A stretch of DNA of 64,000 bases. Source: Aerococcus urinaeequi. GTDB lineage: Bacteria > Bacillota > Bacilli > Lactobacillales > Aerococcaceae. Positions 39,590 through 49,529 of this stretch are shown here, piece by piece. The stretch spans positions 1,240,001-1,304,000 of the forward strand of contig NZ_CP014162.1 in NCBI RefSeq assembly GCF_001543205.1. Reading direction: 5' to 3'. Position numbers and translations under genes: made by a program. The first letter of the stretch is position 1, and each line of letters begins with the position of its first letter. The notes under the pieces are model-generated. The model saw only the letters and a program-made list of their open reading frames with translations, did no database searches and was not told where the DNA came from.

Positions 39590-40150
39590 ATGGCAATTGA
39601 AGTAGGAAATAAAGTTACTGGAAAAGTTACAGGGATTACAAAATTTGGTGCATTTGTTGATTTAGGAGAAGGCAAAAATGGTTTAGTCCACATCTCTGAA
39701 GTAGCTGAAGGCTACGTGAAAGATATCAACGATGTCTTATCGGTTGGAGATGAAGTAACTGTTTTAGTGACCAATGTAGCTGATGACGGTAAGATTGCAT
39801 TGTCAATCCGTCGTTTAAACGCAGATGGCGCAAGCAAACCAGCGTCTTCTAATCGTGGAAACAACGATGGTGGCGGTCGCGACCGTGGCAACCAAAACTT
39901 CCGTAAAGATGACAACCGCGACAACCGTGGTGGTGGCTATCAAGGTAAACCAAAATCAAACAACCATTCAGGTGGTCGATCAAACTTTGGTGGCGGGAAT
40001 TCATTCAAGTCTAACGCTGGTAATAAAGCGGGTACAAATGATTTCGATAGCTTGATGTCATCATTCTTAAAAGATTCTGATGACCGTTTAACTTCTTTAA
40101 AACGTAATACAGAAGGTAAACGCGGTGGTCGAGGCGGCCGTCGTTCTTAA
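39590..40150 (+). CDS. S1-domain RNA-binding protein (YabR-like) with RGG-rich tail
   Basis: 186 residues. An S1 domain fills about residues 1-75 (VGNKVTGKVTGITKFGAFVDL, GLVHISEVA, VGDEVTVLVTNV, KIALSIRRL). The rest is Gly/Asn/Arg/Asp-rich with many RG and GGG steps, ending KRGGRGGRRS. Homologs begin M-x-IEVGxK, so the ATG at 39590 is taken although AAGGAGG is 13 nt away; a TTG at 39581 is closer to that SD and would add three residues. It follows divIC as yabR does in Bacillus. Function in RNA metabolism is inferred. Confidence 0.88.
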   Translation: MAIEVGNKVTGKVTGITKFGAFVDLGEGKNGLVHISEVAEGYVKDINDVLSVGDEVTVLVTNVADDGKIALSIRRLNADGASKPASSNRGNNDGGGRDRGNQNFRKDDNRDNRGGGYQGKPKSNNHSGGRSNFGGGNSFKSNAGNKAGTNDFDSLMSSFLKDSDDRLTSLKRNTEGKRGGRGGRRS

Positions 40151-40210
40151 TAAGATATAGTGGGTTGTAACTAAGGTTACAGGCCCAAAACTAAGTGTAG
40201 ACACTTATTG

Positions 40211-40245
40211 AGAGGGGTCTGTGGCAATTTGTCGCAGACCTCTTT
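40211..40245 (+). terminator. intrinsic terminator after the S1-domain gene
   Basis: AGAGGGGTCTGTG pairs with CGCAGACCTCTTT (40233-40245). It is preceded by a perfect inverted repeat TAAGTGT-AG-ACACTTA at 40192-40207. Confidence 0.65.
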
Positions 40246-40327
40246 GATGTTTAACCGTGTCTAGGATAGATAGGGATACCTAGAGAATATTCGGGAAAGA
40301 AAAAACTTAGGAAAGGAGCGGTATGTA

Positions 40328-41779
40328 ATGGGTGAAAATGTACTAAAGATAGTGGAAGACTGGCTACTAGCTACGAAAGACCGGTTGAAGTCGCAACTAC
40401 CGGCTAACTATGTGCCAATTGATGGGCAGATCCCCTTTCTATTGGCTGTATCTGGTGGCGTCGATTCTATGGTTTTGTTGGATTTGTTTCACCGCTTAAG
40501 TCAAAAATCATTAGTGACTTTTTCAGTAATCCATATTAACCACCAGCTCCGTCCTGAATCAACGGCTGAGCAAGATATGGTCATCAAGTTTTGCGAGGAC
40601 CGAGACATTCCTATCCAAGTAGTGGCTTGGGACCACGATGACCCGCAGAATCCAAATCGGTCGGAATTGGCGGCACGCGAATTCCGATATGCGGTCTTTG
40701 AGCGGATGATGGTCTTGACCAAGTCCCCTTTCCTAGTGACTGCCCACCATCAAAATGACCAGGCGGAAACAGTCTTGATGCGGTTGGTTCATGGCGGCCG
40801 CTTGAAGAGTATTGCCGGCATTCATCCCTACCGGCCAATTCACTTGGACCAGGGCTTGCAGACGGGCTATGTGCTCCGCCCCTTGTTAAGTGTGGATAAG
40901 GCTGATTTATATGACTATGCAACGGCGTGGCAGGTCCCTTTTAGTGAGGACGCGTCTAATCTTGACCTGTCTTATACCAGAAACAGGTTTAGACAGCAGT
41001 ATTTGCCGGAATTGGAGTCGGAAGATGGCGCTCTTATTGACCATCTGGGCGACTTCGCCTTGGCTGCTCAAGCGACTAGCCGGTTTGCGGAGGCTTATAT
41101 GGACCAAGTTTTAAGAGATGTCTTGACGAAGAAAGATGACACTTGGCAAGTCGATTTGGTTGCCATAGCGGACTATGACTTGCCTGAACAGGTCTTGTTG
41201 TGGCAGCGATTGTTCGACCGAACGAGGGTTGCCGCCTTGGCTGCCTTTACGCAAGACGGCTTTAAGCGGATGGTGGCTTTTTTACAAAGCGAGAATGGGC
41301 AAGCTGAGTGGCAGTTGCCTGGAGGCTACCGCCTGGTCAAGGTGTATGATACGGCCTATATTCTGCCCGGAGGCCGGTCTGATTTCTTAGCAAGTGTTGG
41401 TGCCACCGGTAAAATGACTGAGCAAGTTTTAAGCTGGCAGGACTGGGTGGCAGTAAGCGACCAGGTCAAATTTGGTTGGTTTGACGAGGACCAAGCGGAT
41501 GTTTATTTGCACCAGGGATCTGTTTTGTTGGCTGAGGTGGGTGCTGACGTTAGCTTGAGTGTGCGCAATCGCCGTCCCGGAGATTTTATCCGCCTCTCAA
41601 ACGGTCATCGACAAAAGCTAAATCGCTTTTTAATCAACGAAAAAGTCCCATCTGGTATCCGAGATGATATTTTTGTGTTAGCGGATTGCCAGCAAGAGGT
41701 ATGGGGCCTCTTTTTCAATGGGGAAGTCTTATATGTAAACCGGAGTGGTGCGGGGGCTAAAGTATTGGTAAATTTTTAG
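40328..41779 (+). CDS. tilS: tRNA(Ile)-lysidine synthetase
   Basis: 483 residues. It puts lysidine on C34 of the CAU-anticodon tRNA-Ile so that it reads AUA. The PP-loop is SGGVDSMVLLDL (42-53), followed by HINHQLRPES, HHQNDQAETVLMRL and LRPLL. The C-terminal TilS domain contains SVRNRRPGDFIRL and KLNRFLINEKVP. AAAGGAG precedes the ATG by 9 nt. Confidence 0.95.
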   Translation: MGENVLKIVEDWLLATKDRLKSQLPANYVPIDGQIPFLLAVSGGVDSMVLLDLFHRLSQKSLVTFSVIHINHQLRPESTAEQDMVIKFCEDRDIPIQVVAWDHDDPQNPNRSELAAREFRYAVFERMMVLTKSPFLVTAHHQNDQAETVLMRLVHGGRLKSIAGIHPYRPIHLDQGLQTGYVLRPLLSVDKADLYDYATAWQVPFSEDASNLDLSYTRNRFRQQYLPELESEDGALIDHLGDFALAAQATSRFAEAYMDQVLRDVLTKKDDTWQVDLVAIADYDLPEQVLLWQRLFDRTRVAALAAFTQDGFKRMVAFLQSENGQAEWQLPGGYRLVKVYDTAYILPGGRSDFLASVGATGKMTEQVLSWQDWVAVSDQVKFGWFDEDQADVYLHQGSVLLAEVGADVSLSVRNRRPGDFIRLSNGHRQKLNRFLINEKVPSGIRDDIFVLADCQQEVWGLFFNGEVLYVNRSGAGAKVLVNF

Positions 41780-41797
41780 GTGTTTTTGACGTATTTG

Positions 41798-41826
41798 TTG
41801 GCGTTTAATGGTAAGATTGATATAAT
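41798..41826 (+). promoter_or_regulatory. promoter upstream of hpt
   Basis: TTGGCG (41798-41803), 17 nt, TATAAT (41821-41826), about 150 nt before hpt. Confidence 0.6.
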
Positions 41827-41976
41827 ACTTTTCGCTTATTGAAAGTTTTTTAGGGTGGTTTTTCTGCGCTAAAGGGGCTAGATTTGGATGAGTAGTCTTA
41901 ATTAATTGCTATTAAATTGGGTTGTTTGCTAAAATAACCTAGAATTATGTGAAATGAAATGTGGAGGATTATAGGC

Positions 41977-42528
41977 ATGCATAAAGATGTAGAGGAAATT
42001 TTATTTTCTACTGAGGAAATTGCGGAACGTATTCAGGTGTTAGGTGAGGAATTATCGGCGAATTATCAAGATAAGAAGCCGATTGTAGTTGGTATTTTGA
42101 AGGGTTCTGTCCCATTCATGTCTGACTTGATTCGTGCAATGGATATTAAATTACAAATTGACTTTATGGATATTTCAAGTTACGGCGGTGGGGTTGAGTC
42201 ATCAGGTCAGGTGAAAATTTTGAAGGACTTAGATGCAGACGTATCTGGTCGTCACGTGATTATTGTTGAGGATATCGTGGATACTGGTAATACGCTAGCG
42301 AAAATTCATGATTTGTTCCAACACCGTAATGCAGCAAGTGTGAAGGTGGTAACTTTACTTAATAAACCTGAACGCCGTACTGCAGATGTTTCAGTGGATT
42401 ATATTGGTTTTGAAATCCCTGATAAGTTTGTAATTGGTTATGGTATGGATTTTGACGAAGAATATCGCCAGCTACCTTATATCGGTATTTTGAAGCCTAG
42501 TGTTTACGCACATTTATTCCATAATTAG
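41977..42528 (+). CDS. hpt: hypoxanthine phosphoribosyltransferase
   Basis: 183 residues from the ATG at 41977 (GGAGG 9 nt upstream). It salvages hypoxanthine and guanine with PRPP. Motifs: VGILKGSVPFMSDL (about 43-56), the flexible loop region SSYGGGVESSG, and the PRPP site VIIVEDIVDTGNTL (about 96-109). The tilS-hpt-ftsH order is standard in Bacilli. Confidence 0.95.
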   Translation: MHKDVEEILFSTEEIAERIQVLGEELSANYQDKKPIVVGILKGSVPFMSDLIRAMDIKLQIDFMDISSYGGGVESSGQVKILKDLDADVSGRHVIIVEDIVDTGNTLAKIHDLFQHRNAASVKVVTLLNKPERRTADVSVDYIGFEIPDKFVIGYGMDFDEEYRQLPYIGILKPSVYAHLFHN

Positions 42529-42595
42529 TGAGTTTTTTATATTTATAACTATTCGATGGCTACTTTAAGAACAACAATTAGAATGGGGAAAATGA

Positions 42596-44758
42596 ATGCA
42601 ACAAAAGAGACCTAACAGACCAAATAGAAACACCTTCATCAGAAGTGGTTTGCTGTGGCTGATTATGTTCTTTGCTTTGATGGCATTAGTTAGATCATTA
42701 ACGAGTGATTCTACTGGTGGTACCACTGAAGAGTTAACACAATCAGAATTCATTCAAACACTTTCTGATGGAGATGTAGAGAGTTTCTCTATCCAATCCA
42801 ACGCCGGGGCTTACCAAATCCGCGGTGCTTACAAGGGTTCGGGTGAGGAATCAAGTGAATCATCATCAACTAGTGATGGGATTCCAATTTTCCAAGATTT
42901 ACAACAAAGCTCAGCTTCTGAGTTTGTGGTAAACGTATTACCCAATGACAACACGATTGCAACGATTACGGACACAGCGAATGCGACCGGTACTGAAATG
43001 ACGGCCTTAGAAGAAGACCAGTCTGGTATGTGGTTGAGCTTATTATTCACTGCTGTACCGATTATTTTCTTCGTTGTGATTATGTATATGATGTTCAGTC
43101 AAAGCCAAGGTGGCGGTCGAAACAACCCAATGTCTATGGGTAAATCGAAGGCTGTTGATCAATCGAAGAAAGAAGTAAAAGTACGATTCTCTGATGTCGC
43201 TGGTGCGGATGAAGAGAAACAAGAGTTGGTTGAAGTGGTGGACTTCTTGAAAGATCCACGTAAATTCCAAGCTTTAGGAGCCCGTATTCCAAAAGGTGTG
43301 CTTTTAGAGGGTCCTCCAGGTACTGGTAAGACATTGCTTGCTAAAGCAGTTGCCGGTGAAGCTGGCGTGCCATTCTACTCAATCTCAGGTTCTGAGTTTG
43401 TGGAAATGTTCGTTGGTGTCGGAGCTTCTCGTGTACGTGATTTATTCGAAAATGCTAAGAAGAGTGCCCCATCTATCATCTTTATTGATGAGATTGATGC
43501 TGTTGGTCGTCGTCGTGGTGCTGGTCCAGGATCAGGTCATGATGAACGTGAGCAAACATTAAACCAATTGTTGGTTGAGATGGATGGTTTCTCTGAAAAA
43601 GATAATGTTATCGTGATTGCAGCAACTAACCGTTCTGACGTATTGGACCCAGCTTTACTACGTCCAGGCCGTTTTGATAGACAGGTATTAGTTGGTCGTC
43701 CAGATGTTAAAGGACGTGAAGCAATCCTGAAAGTACATGCCCGTAACAAGCCGTTCGGCCCAGGTGTGGACTTGAAGGTATTAGCACAACAAACGCCTGG
43801 ATTTACTGGTGCTGAACTTGAAAACTTATTAAATGAGGCGGCTTTAGTGGCAGCTCGTGTAGATAAGAAACAAATTGATATGATTGATATTGATGAAGCG
43901 CAAGACCGCGTGATTGCTGGTCCAGCTAAGAAAGACCGTGTTATTTCTAAGACAGAACGTCGTATGGTTGCTTACCACGAGGCTGGTCATACCATTGCTG
44001 GTTTAGTCCTAAGCGACGCCCGTGTAGTCCACAAGGTAACAATTGTACCGCGTGGTAAAGCTGGCGGTTATGCGATTATGCTTCCTCGTGAAGACCAAAA
44101 CCTTTACACAACCAAAGACTTGCGTGAACAAGTTATTGGTTTACTAGGTGGACGTGCCGCTGAACAATTAATCTTCAATACCCAAACTTCTGGAGCTTCT
44201 AATGACTTTGAACAAGCGACAGGCATTGTTCGTGCCATGATTACTGAATACGGTATGAGTGAATTACTTGGACCAATTTCATACGAAGGTAACCACTCAA
44301 TGCGTGGAGCCGCTACTGGTTATGCACAAAATAAATCTTATTCTGAACGTACTGCTGGTCAAATTGATGATGAAGTACGCAAGTTTATGGATGAGTGCTT
44401 GGAAGAAGCAGAAAGTATTTTAGCTGCTCACCGTGATCAATTAGATGTGATTGCTGAGAAATTACTAGAACTTGAAACGTTAGATGAACGTACAATTCGC
44501 ACATTATTTGAAACAGGTGAAATGCCAGAACCATTAGATGGCGAACAACAACGTGAATCAGAAGCTAAATCTTTTGAAGAAGTGAAAAAAGACTTACAAC
44601 GTGGCGCTGAGCACCGTCAATACCGTAATGGTGAGTGGTCTGAAGAAACGACTTCAGAAGACCAAACCGAAGCGGCTGATGATGTTAATGACTCTGATGA
44701 CGACAGCGACGATCATCAAGGTCCACAAGGGCGAAACGCACATATAGATCAAGACTAA
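42596..44758 (+). CDS. ftsH: ATP-dependent zinc metalloprotease FtsH
   Basis: 720 residues. Membrane-bound AAA+ protease for quality control and regulator turnover. TM1 about 16-34 and TM2 about 145-167 flank an extracytoplasmic domain. Walker A GPPGTGKT 239-246, Walker [10 protein letters not shown] 294-302, second region of homology near 345-362. Zinc motif HEAGH 461-465 with the third ligand D537 in ASNDFEQAT. The C-terminal 60 residues are acidic. An out-of-frame ATG lies 4 nt upstream; the 42596 start gives the family N-terminus. A structured RNA element begins directly at the stop codon. Confidence 0.97.
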   Translation: MQQKRPNRPNRNTFIRSGLLWLIMFFALMALVRSLTSDSTGGTTEELTQSEFIQTLSDGDVESFSIQSNAGAYQIRGAYKGSGEESSESSSTSDGIPIFQDLQQSSASEFVVNVLPNDNTIATITDTANATGTEMTALEEDQSGMWLSLLFTAVPIIFFVVIMYMMFSQSQGGGRNNPMSMGKSKAVDQSKKEVKVRFSDVAGADEEKQELVEVVDFLKDPRKFQALGARIPKGVLLEGPPGTGKTLLAKAVAGEAGVPFYSISGSEFVEMFVGVGASRVRDLFENAKKSAPSIIFIDEIDAVGRRRGAGPGSGHDEREQTLNQLLVEMDGFSEKDNVIVIAATNRSDVLDPALLRPGRFDRQVLVGRPDVKGREAILKVHARNKPFGPGVDLKVLAQQTPGFTGAELENLLNEAALVAARVDKKQIDMIDIDEAQDRVIAGPAKKDRVISKTERRMVAYHEAGHTIAGLVLSDARVVHKVTIVPRGKAGGYAIMLPREDQNLYTTKDLREQVIGLLGGRAAEQLIFNTQTSGASNDFEQATGIVRAMITEYGMSELLGPISYEGNHSMRGAATGYAQNKSYSERTAGQIDDEVRKFMDECLEEAESILAAHRDQLDVIAEKLLELETLDERTIRTLFETGEMPEPLDGEQQRESEAKSFEEVKKDLQRGAEHRQYRNGEWSEETTSEDQTEAADDVNDSDDDSDDHQGPQGRNAHIDQD

Positions 44759-44895
44759 GTAAGGGTGCGAGCGAGCCCGCTAAGCTCAACAACACTGGAA
44801 GACTAGAGCCGTGCCACACGCAGTGTGGTGCAAACTAGTTTGAAGTAGACTTGAGCTGCCCTTACGAACCTGACTAGGGTGTAAGGGCCGACTTT
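44759..44895 (+). ncRNA. candidate structured RNA / attenuator in the ftsH-hslO gap
   Basis: Four stacked helices read directly: P1 GTAAGGG 44759-44765 with CCCTTAC 44859-44865; P2 AGCTCAA 44783-44789 with TTGAGCT 44851-44857; P3 AGACTAG 44800-44806 with CTAGTTT 44835-44841; P4 44811-44819 with 44823-44831 (9 bp, GCA loop). A side hairpin GCG-AGCC-CGC is at 44771-44780. The central GCCCTTAC can instead pair with a second GTAAGGGC at 44881-44888, giving a hairpin followed by CGACTTTTC, a terminator-like alternative. No promoter was found in front, so it is probably transcribed from ftsH. I do not recognise the RNA family. Confidence 0.55.
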
Positions 44896-44907
44896 TCTTG
44901 AATCAAT

Positions 44908-44943
44908 AAAAAAACCTCCGATGACATTTTATCGGAGGTTTTT
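44908..44943 (+). terminator. strong intrinsic terminator before hslO
   Basis: CCTCCGAT (44915-44922) pairs with ATCGGAGG (44931-44938), extended by A5/T5. Confidence 0.88.
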
Positions 44944-45133
44944 CAATGCAATTAAAGAAGCGACTTTCCTAGCAGCAATAAACGGGTTCATTAAACCAAT
45001 AATTACTGCGTTTCACAAAATCTTTCAATATCTTTCAGATATTGTGCAGTTTTTGTTCCAAGGGTCATTATTTACCGGGTTGCTTTACACCTTGCTAACT
45101 ATTATATTTTCACTGTTCGCCAAATTAGGTTAG
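44921..45133 (+). CDS. possible small hydrophobic protein (70 codons, doubtful)
   Basis: An open frame encoding a strongly hydrophobic peptide with an amphipathic start (FFNAIKEATFLAAINGFIKP) and a C-terminal membrane-type stretch (FTGLLYTLLTIIFSLF), ending KLG. Its only ATG lies in the loop of the terminator at 44908-44943 and has no SD. GGAGG at 44934-44938 could serve only a non-ATG codon of this frame (ATT at 44951) or an out-of-frame ATG at 44946 with an 8-codon frame. The likely hslO promoter overlaps its end. It may be a genuine small membrane protein, a decayed gene or chance. Confidence 0.3.
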   Translation: MTFYRRFFNAIKEATFLAAINGFIKPIITAFHKIFQYLSDIVQFLFQGSLFTGLLYTLLTIIFSLFAKLG

Positions 45134-45136
45134 AAT
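45108..45136 (+). promoter_or_regulatory. promoter of hslO
   Basis: TTTCAC (45108-45113), 17 nt, TAGAAT (45131-45136), 62 nt before hslO. Confidence 0.5.
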
Positions 45137-45197
45137 GGTAGTTGAAGAGCGACAAGCGAATAATGGGTGCCTAGCACCTAATGATGGAGTGAAATAA

Positions 45198-46073
45198 ATG
45201 ACAGATAAATTAATTAAGGCAGTGGCCTTTGATGGTGAAGTTCGTATTACAGCTGTAGATGCTACAGGTATTGTCCAAGAGGCACAAAAGAATCATGATA
45301 CATGGTCTGCTTCTACAGCAGCCCTAGGACGTACGTTAGTGGGTACTTTGATGATGGGGTCTGATATTAAAGATGATGCCAAAATCACTATCCAAATTCA
45401 CGGGAATGGCCCAGCTGGTAAGTTAGTGGCTGTTGCGGACGGTCAAGGAAATGTGAAAGGCTACGTTCAAGAGCCACATATCAGCCTAGATCCAAACGAC
45501 AAAGGCAAGATTGATGTACGTGGCGCGGTTGGAACGGAAGGACTTTTTACCGTAACGAAAGATTTAGGTTTGAAAGAACCCTTCTCAGGTCAAGTGCCAA
45601 TCGTTTCAGGTGAAATCGCTGAAGACTTCACGTACTATCTTGCTTATTCTGAACAAACGCCTTCTGCAGTAGGATTAGGTGTCTTGGTGGATACGGATGA
45701 AACAGTAATTAACGCTGGTGGCTGGATGATCCAATTGATGCCAGGGGTGACTGAATCATCTATTGAAGCCGTTGAAAAGGCCGTTGCTGAAACACCGCAA
45801 GTAACCGAATTATTGTCAGATGGCGCGACAGCCAAAGACATGATCAACCGTTTGTTAGGGGAAGAAAATGTCAAATTCTTAGATGAACGTGATGTGCAAT
45901 TCGCTTGTGACTGTAACAAAGACCGGTTTGCAGCTGGATTAGCGACTTTACCAAAAGAAGAAATCACAGCTATGATCGAAGAAGATAACGGGGCCGAAGT
46001 GGTATGTCAATTCTGTAATAAACGCTATCAATTCACAGCTGAAGATTTAAAAGCCATTGAAGACCAAGCTTAA
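45198..46073 (+). CDS. hslO: redox-regulated chaperone Hsp33
   Basis: 291 residues. A holdase chaperone activated by oxidation. The N-terminal domain has KAVAFDGEVRITAVDAT and GNGPAGKLVAVADGQGNVKGYV. The zinc-binding redox switch has C237-D-C239 and C270-QF-C273. GGAGTG lies 8 nt before the ATG. Placement after ftsH and before a cysK-like gene is conserved in Bacilli. Confidence 0.96.
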   Translation: MTDKLIKAVAFDGEVRITAVDATGIVQEAQKNHDTWSASTAALGRTLVGTLMMGSDIKDDAKITIQIHGNGPAGKLVAVADGQGNVKGYVQEPHISLDPNDKGKIDVRGAVGTEGLFTVTKDLGLKEPFSGQVPIVSGEIAEDFTYYLAYSEQTPSAVGLGVLVDTDETVINAGGWMIQLMPGVTESSIEAVEKAVAETPQVTELLSDGATAKDMINRLLGEENVKFLDERDVQFACDCNKDRFAAGLATLPKEEITAMIEEDNGAEVVCQFCNKRYQFTAEDLKAIEDQA

Positions 46074-46148
46074 GGTCAAGGTTTGCTATAATAGGCACAA
46101 TCAACAAGGCTATGCAATCATTTTATAGAGAAAGGTTTGAGCTAGAAC

Positions 46149-47078
46149 ATGGAAGTTACAAATTATATGAGTCAATTAATCGGAGAAACACCATTACTGA
46201 AATTGCAACGAACAGTCCCATATAAAGCCGCCCAGGTATACGTCAAACTCGAAACAGCTAACCCAACCGGATCAATTTACGACCGAGTTGCCTTAAACAT
46301 GATTGAAGTAGCGGAGAATGAGGGTCGCTTACAAGCGGACCAACAAATTGTGGTCGCAACCACAGCCAAAGTTGCTGCCTCTTTCGCCTTACTAGGAGCG
46401 AGCAAGGGTTATGATACAAAGGCCTTTGTCCCAGATACAGCCACTCACCATGACTTGACAGTCTTGCGTGCATACGGGGCTCAAGTGCAACTAATACCCG
46501 GCAAACAAGGTGTTGTAGATGCGATGACCCAAGCGCGGGCTTACGCTGAAGCGGGCAACCACCTATTTATTGATGTTTACGATGATGAGGGCAACGCTAC
46601 CGTCCATGAAAAAACAACAGGACCAGAAATCATCGAAGCCTTAAACGGCGCGCCAGATGCCTTTGTATCAACTATCGCAACTGGTGGGACGATGACGGGC
46701 GTTGGAACAGCCCTTAGACAAGAGAATAAGGATATCCAACTCTACGCGGTAGAAGATAAGGATAGCAAATTCTTGTCAGGTGAAATGGCTAAGCCAAGTG
46801 TAGCTACTGGATTCAACCCAGGTTTATTGCCTTTGAATTTGGATACCACTTTATACGACAGTATTGTGGCTATTGATTTGGCCAAGGCCAAAGAAACTAG
46901 TCGTTTGTTAGCCATCAATGAAGGTTTATTGGTAGGACCAGCAGGTGGTGCGGCAGTTGCAGCAGCTATCGCAGTGGCTAAAACACTAGGCCAAAACAAA
47001 AAAGTAGTCGTTGTTATTCCAGATGATGGTAGACGATTTGTTGCTGAAGGTGCTTTCGACTTCAATACAATCAATTAA
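46149..47078 (+). CDS. cysteine synthase-like protein lacking the PLP lysine (probable pseudoenzyme)
   Basis: 309 residues, full length and collinear with CysK (IGETPLLKL, VHEKTTGPEI, GLLVGPAGGAAVAAA, VVVVIPDDGRRFV). The catalytic block normally reading NPxxSVKDR is NPTGSIYDR, so the Schiff-base Lys is Tyr (Y44, codon TAC). The substrate loop TSGNTG is replaced by ATTAKV (70-75), the phosphate loop GTGGT by ATGGT (177-181), and the SSGA segment that contacts the PLP ring by AGGA (265-268). The frame is intact with no stop codons, and the gene sits at the cysK locus after hslO. O-acetylserine sulfhydrylase activity is therefore unlikely; a binding or regulatory role is inferred, by analogy with CysK moonlighting. 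Confidence 0.85.
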   Translation: MEVTNYMSQLIGETPLLKLQRTVPYKAAQVYVKLETANPTGSIYDRVALNMIEVAENEGRLQADQQIVVATTAKVAASFALLGASKGYDTKAFVPDTATHHDLTVLRAYGAQVQLIPGKQGVVDAMTQARAYAEAGNHLFIDVYDDEGNATVHEKTTGPEIIEALNGAPDAFVSTIATGGTMTGVGTALRQENKDIQLYAVEDKDSKFLSGEMAKPSVATGFNPGLLPLNLDTTLYDSIVAIDLAKAKETSRLLAINEGLLVGPAGGAAVAAAIAVAKTLGQNKKVVVVIPDDGRRFVAEGAFDFNTIN

Positions 47079-47092
47079 CAGAAGTAATTGAG

Positions 47093-47109
47093 TGAATAAA
47101 CATTATTAA
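47093..47109 (+). promoter_or_regulatory. possible ArsR/SmtB-type operator
   Basis: TGAATAA-ACA-TTATTAA, an inverted repeat with one mismatch, 19 nt before the regulator's start, similar in layout to SmtB/CzrA operators. Confidence 0.3.
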
Positions 47110-47127
47110 AAGTGAAAGAAGGCTTTT

Positions 47128-47463
47128 ATGAAGGAAGCAAAAGAACATCTTGAGGATCTACATGGTACGGTTGAACCGGAGCAAATTCAACATTTGAGTA
47201 AAATGTTTAAGGCTTTGGGGGATCCGACAAGATTACGCATACTATATTTATTGGGTGAAGGCGAAATGATGGCTACTAAGATTTCTGAAGAATTAGGTTT
47301 GGAACAATCAGCAGTGTCCCATCAATTAAAGAAATTGTTTGAATTGCGGCTAGTAAAGAAACGTAAGGAAAGAAATACGGTCATTTACAGCCAAGCAGAC
47401 AGCCATGTCCTGCAAATTTTAACGGATGCCTTTACGCATATTAAAGAAGAGGATGACCAATAA
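47128..47463 (+). CDS. ArsR/SmtB-family metal-responsive repressor (zinc-type alpha5 site)
   Basis: 111 residues, winged helix. Core ALGDPTRLRILYLL (29-42) and recognition helix LEQSAVSHQLKKL (58-70). The last helix has D91, H93, H104 and E107, the same spacing and residue types as the SmtB alpha5 zinc site (D104, H106, H117, E120). No N-terminal Cys site for Cd/Pb is present. Zinc-dependent derepression is therefore likely, but no metal exporter gene lies beside it; it sits alone between the cysK-like gene and lysS. AGAAGG precedes the ATG. Confidence 0.85.
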   Translation: MKEAKEHLEDLHGTVEPEQIQHLSKMFKALGDPTRLRILYLLGEGEMMATKISEELGLEQSAVSHQLKKLFELRLVKKRKERNTVIYSQADSHVLQILTDAFTHIKEEDDQ

Positions 47464-47516
47464 TTGAAAGCATAAGCAGTTCCTACCATAATAAGGTTTT
47501 CTTTAACCTGAAAATT

Positions 47517-47525
47517 TGGTACAAT
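47517..47525 (+). promoter_or_regulatory. extended -10 promoter of lysS
   Basis: TGGTACAAT (TGnTACAAT). It gives a leader of about 160 nt with an ACAGTTT/AAACTGT hairpin and a short stem before TTTTTT near 47605-47617. No T-box signature is seen. Confidence 0.5.
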
Positions 47526-47679
47526 GCTTGTGTTTTCGTATTCTCATAGAGAGACGACAGTTTATCCGAAAAAACTGTTCTGATAGAAATTGTCGACAAG
47601 GGTCGCTTGCTTTTTTGGCAGAAAGTTGGCAATATAGATAAGTATCGAATTGACTAGAGGATAACGATAGATAAAGTAA

Positions 47680-49218
<1,539 letters not shown>

Positions 49219-49224
49219 GTATAA

Positions 49225-49277
49225 AAAAGGCCACACTTTCCCTGGCTAGCCGGGGTAAAAGTGGTCTTTATTTTTTT
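49225..49277 (+). terminator. intrinsic terminator after lysS
   Basis: GGCC..ACTTT pairs with AAAGT..GGTC, closed by an inner CCCTGG/CCGGGG stem, and followed by TTTATTTTTTT. Confidence 0.8.
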
Positions 49278-49288
49278 GAGATTAATTG

Positions 49289-49317
49289 TTGACGCGACCT
49301 TGCGAATGTGATAAATT
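49289..49317 (+). promoter_or_regulatory. upstream promoter of the str operon
   Basis: TTGACG (49289-49294), 17 nt, TAAATT (49312-49317). Confidence 0.6.
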
Positions 49318-49412
49318 ATATAAGGTGCTTTTTGTATGCAGATTCCTGTATTTGTATCCAAATCGAACAGTCGTGCTGACTGGTACATTAGCACACAAAC
49401 ATTGAAAAGCTG

Positions 49413-49446
49413 AAATCGTAGCTGTAAAGCGATTTTTATTTTTTCA
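49413..49446 (+). terminator. possible attenuator in the rpsL leader
   Basis: AAATCG (49413-49418) pairs with CGATTT (49430-49435) around an 11-nt loop, followed by TTATTTTTTC. It lies between the upstream promoter and rpsL. Confidence 0.45.
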
Positions 49447-49463
49447 AAAAAATTATGACACGC

Positions 49464-49491
49464 TTGGATGTGTGAGCATAAAGTATATACA
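49464..49491 (+). promoter_or_regulatory. downstream promoter of the str operon
   Basis: TTGGAT (49464-49469), 16 nt, TATACA (49486-49491), downstream of the putative attenuator. Confidence 0.45.
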
Positions 49492-49529
49492 AAAAATCAC
49501 CCATTAATGGGAAGGAGGAGCTTATAGTT

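Noticed and set aside
44759-44895. Assignment of the structured RNA to 6S, SRP or tmRNA
   Set aside because: The long-rod shape recalls 6S RNA but it is too short and has no promoter; the SRP domain IV loop sequence and a tmRNA tag frame are absent.
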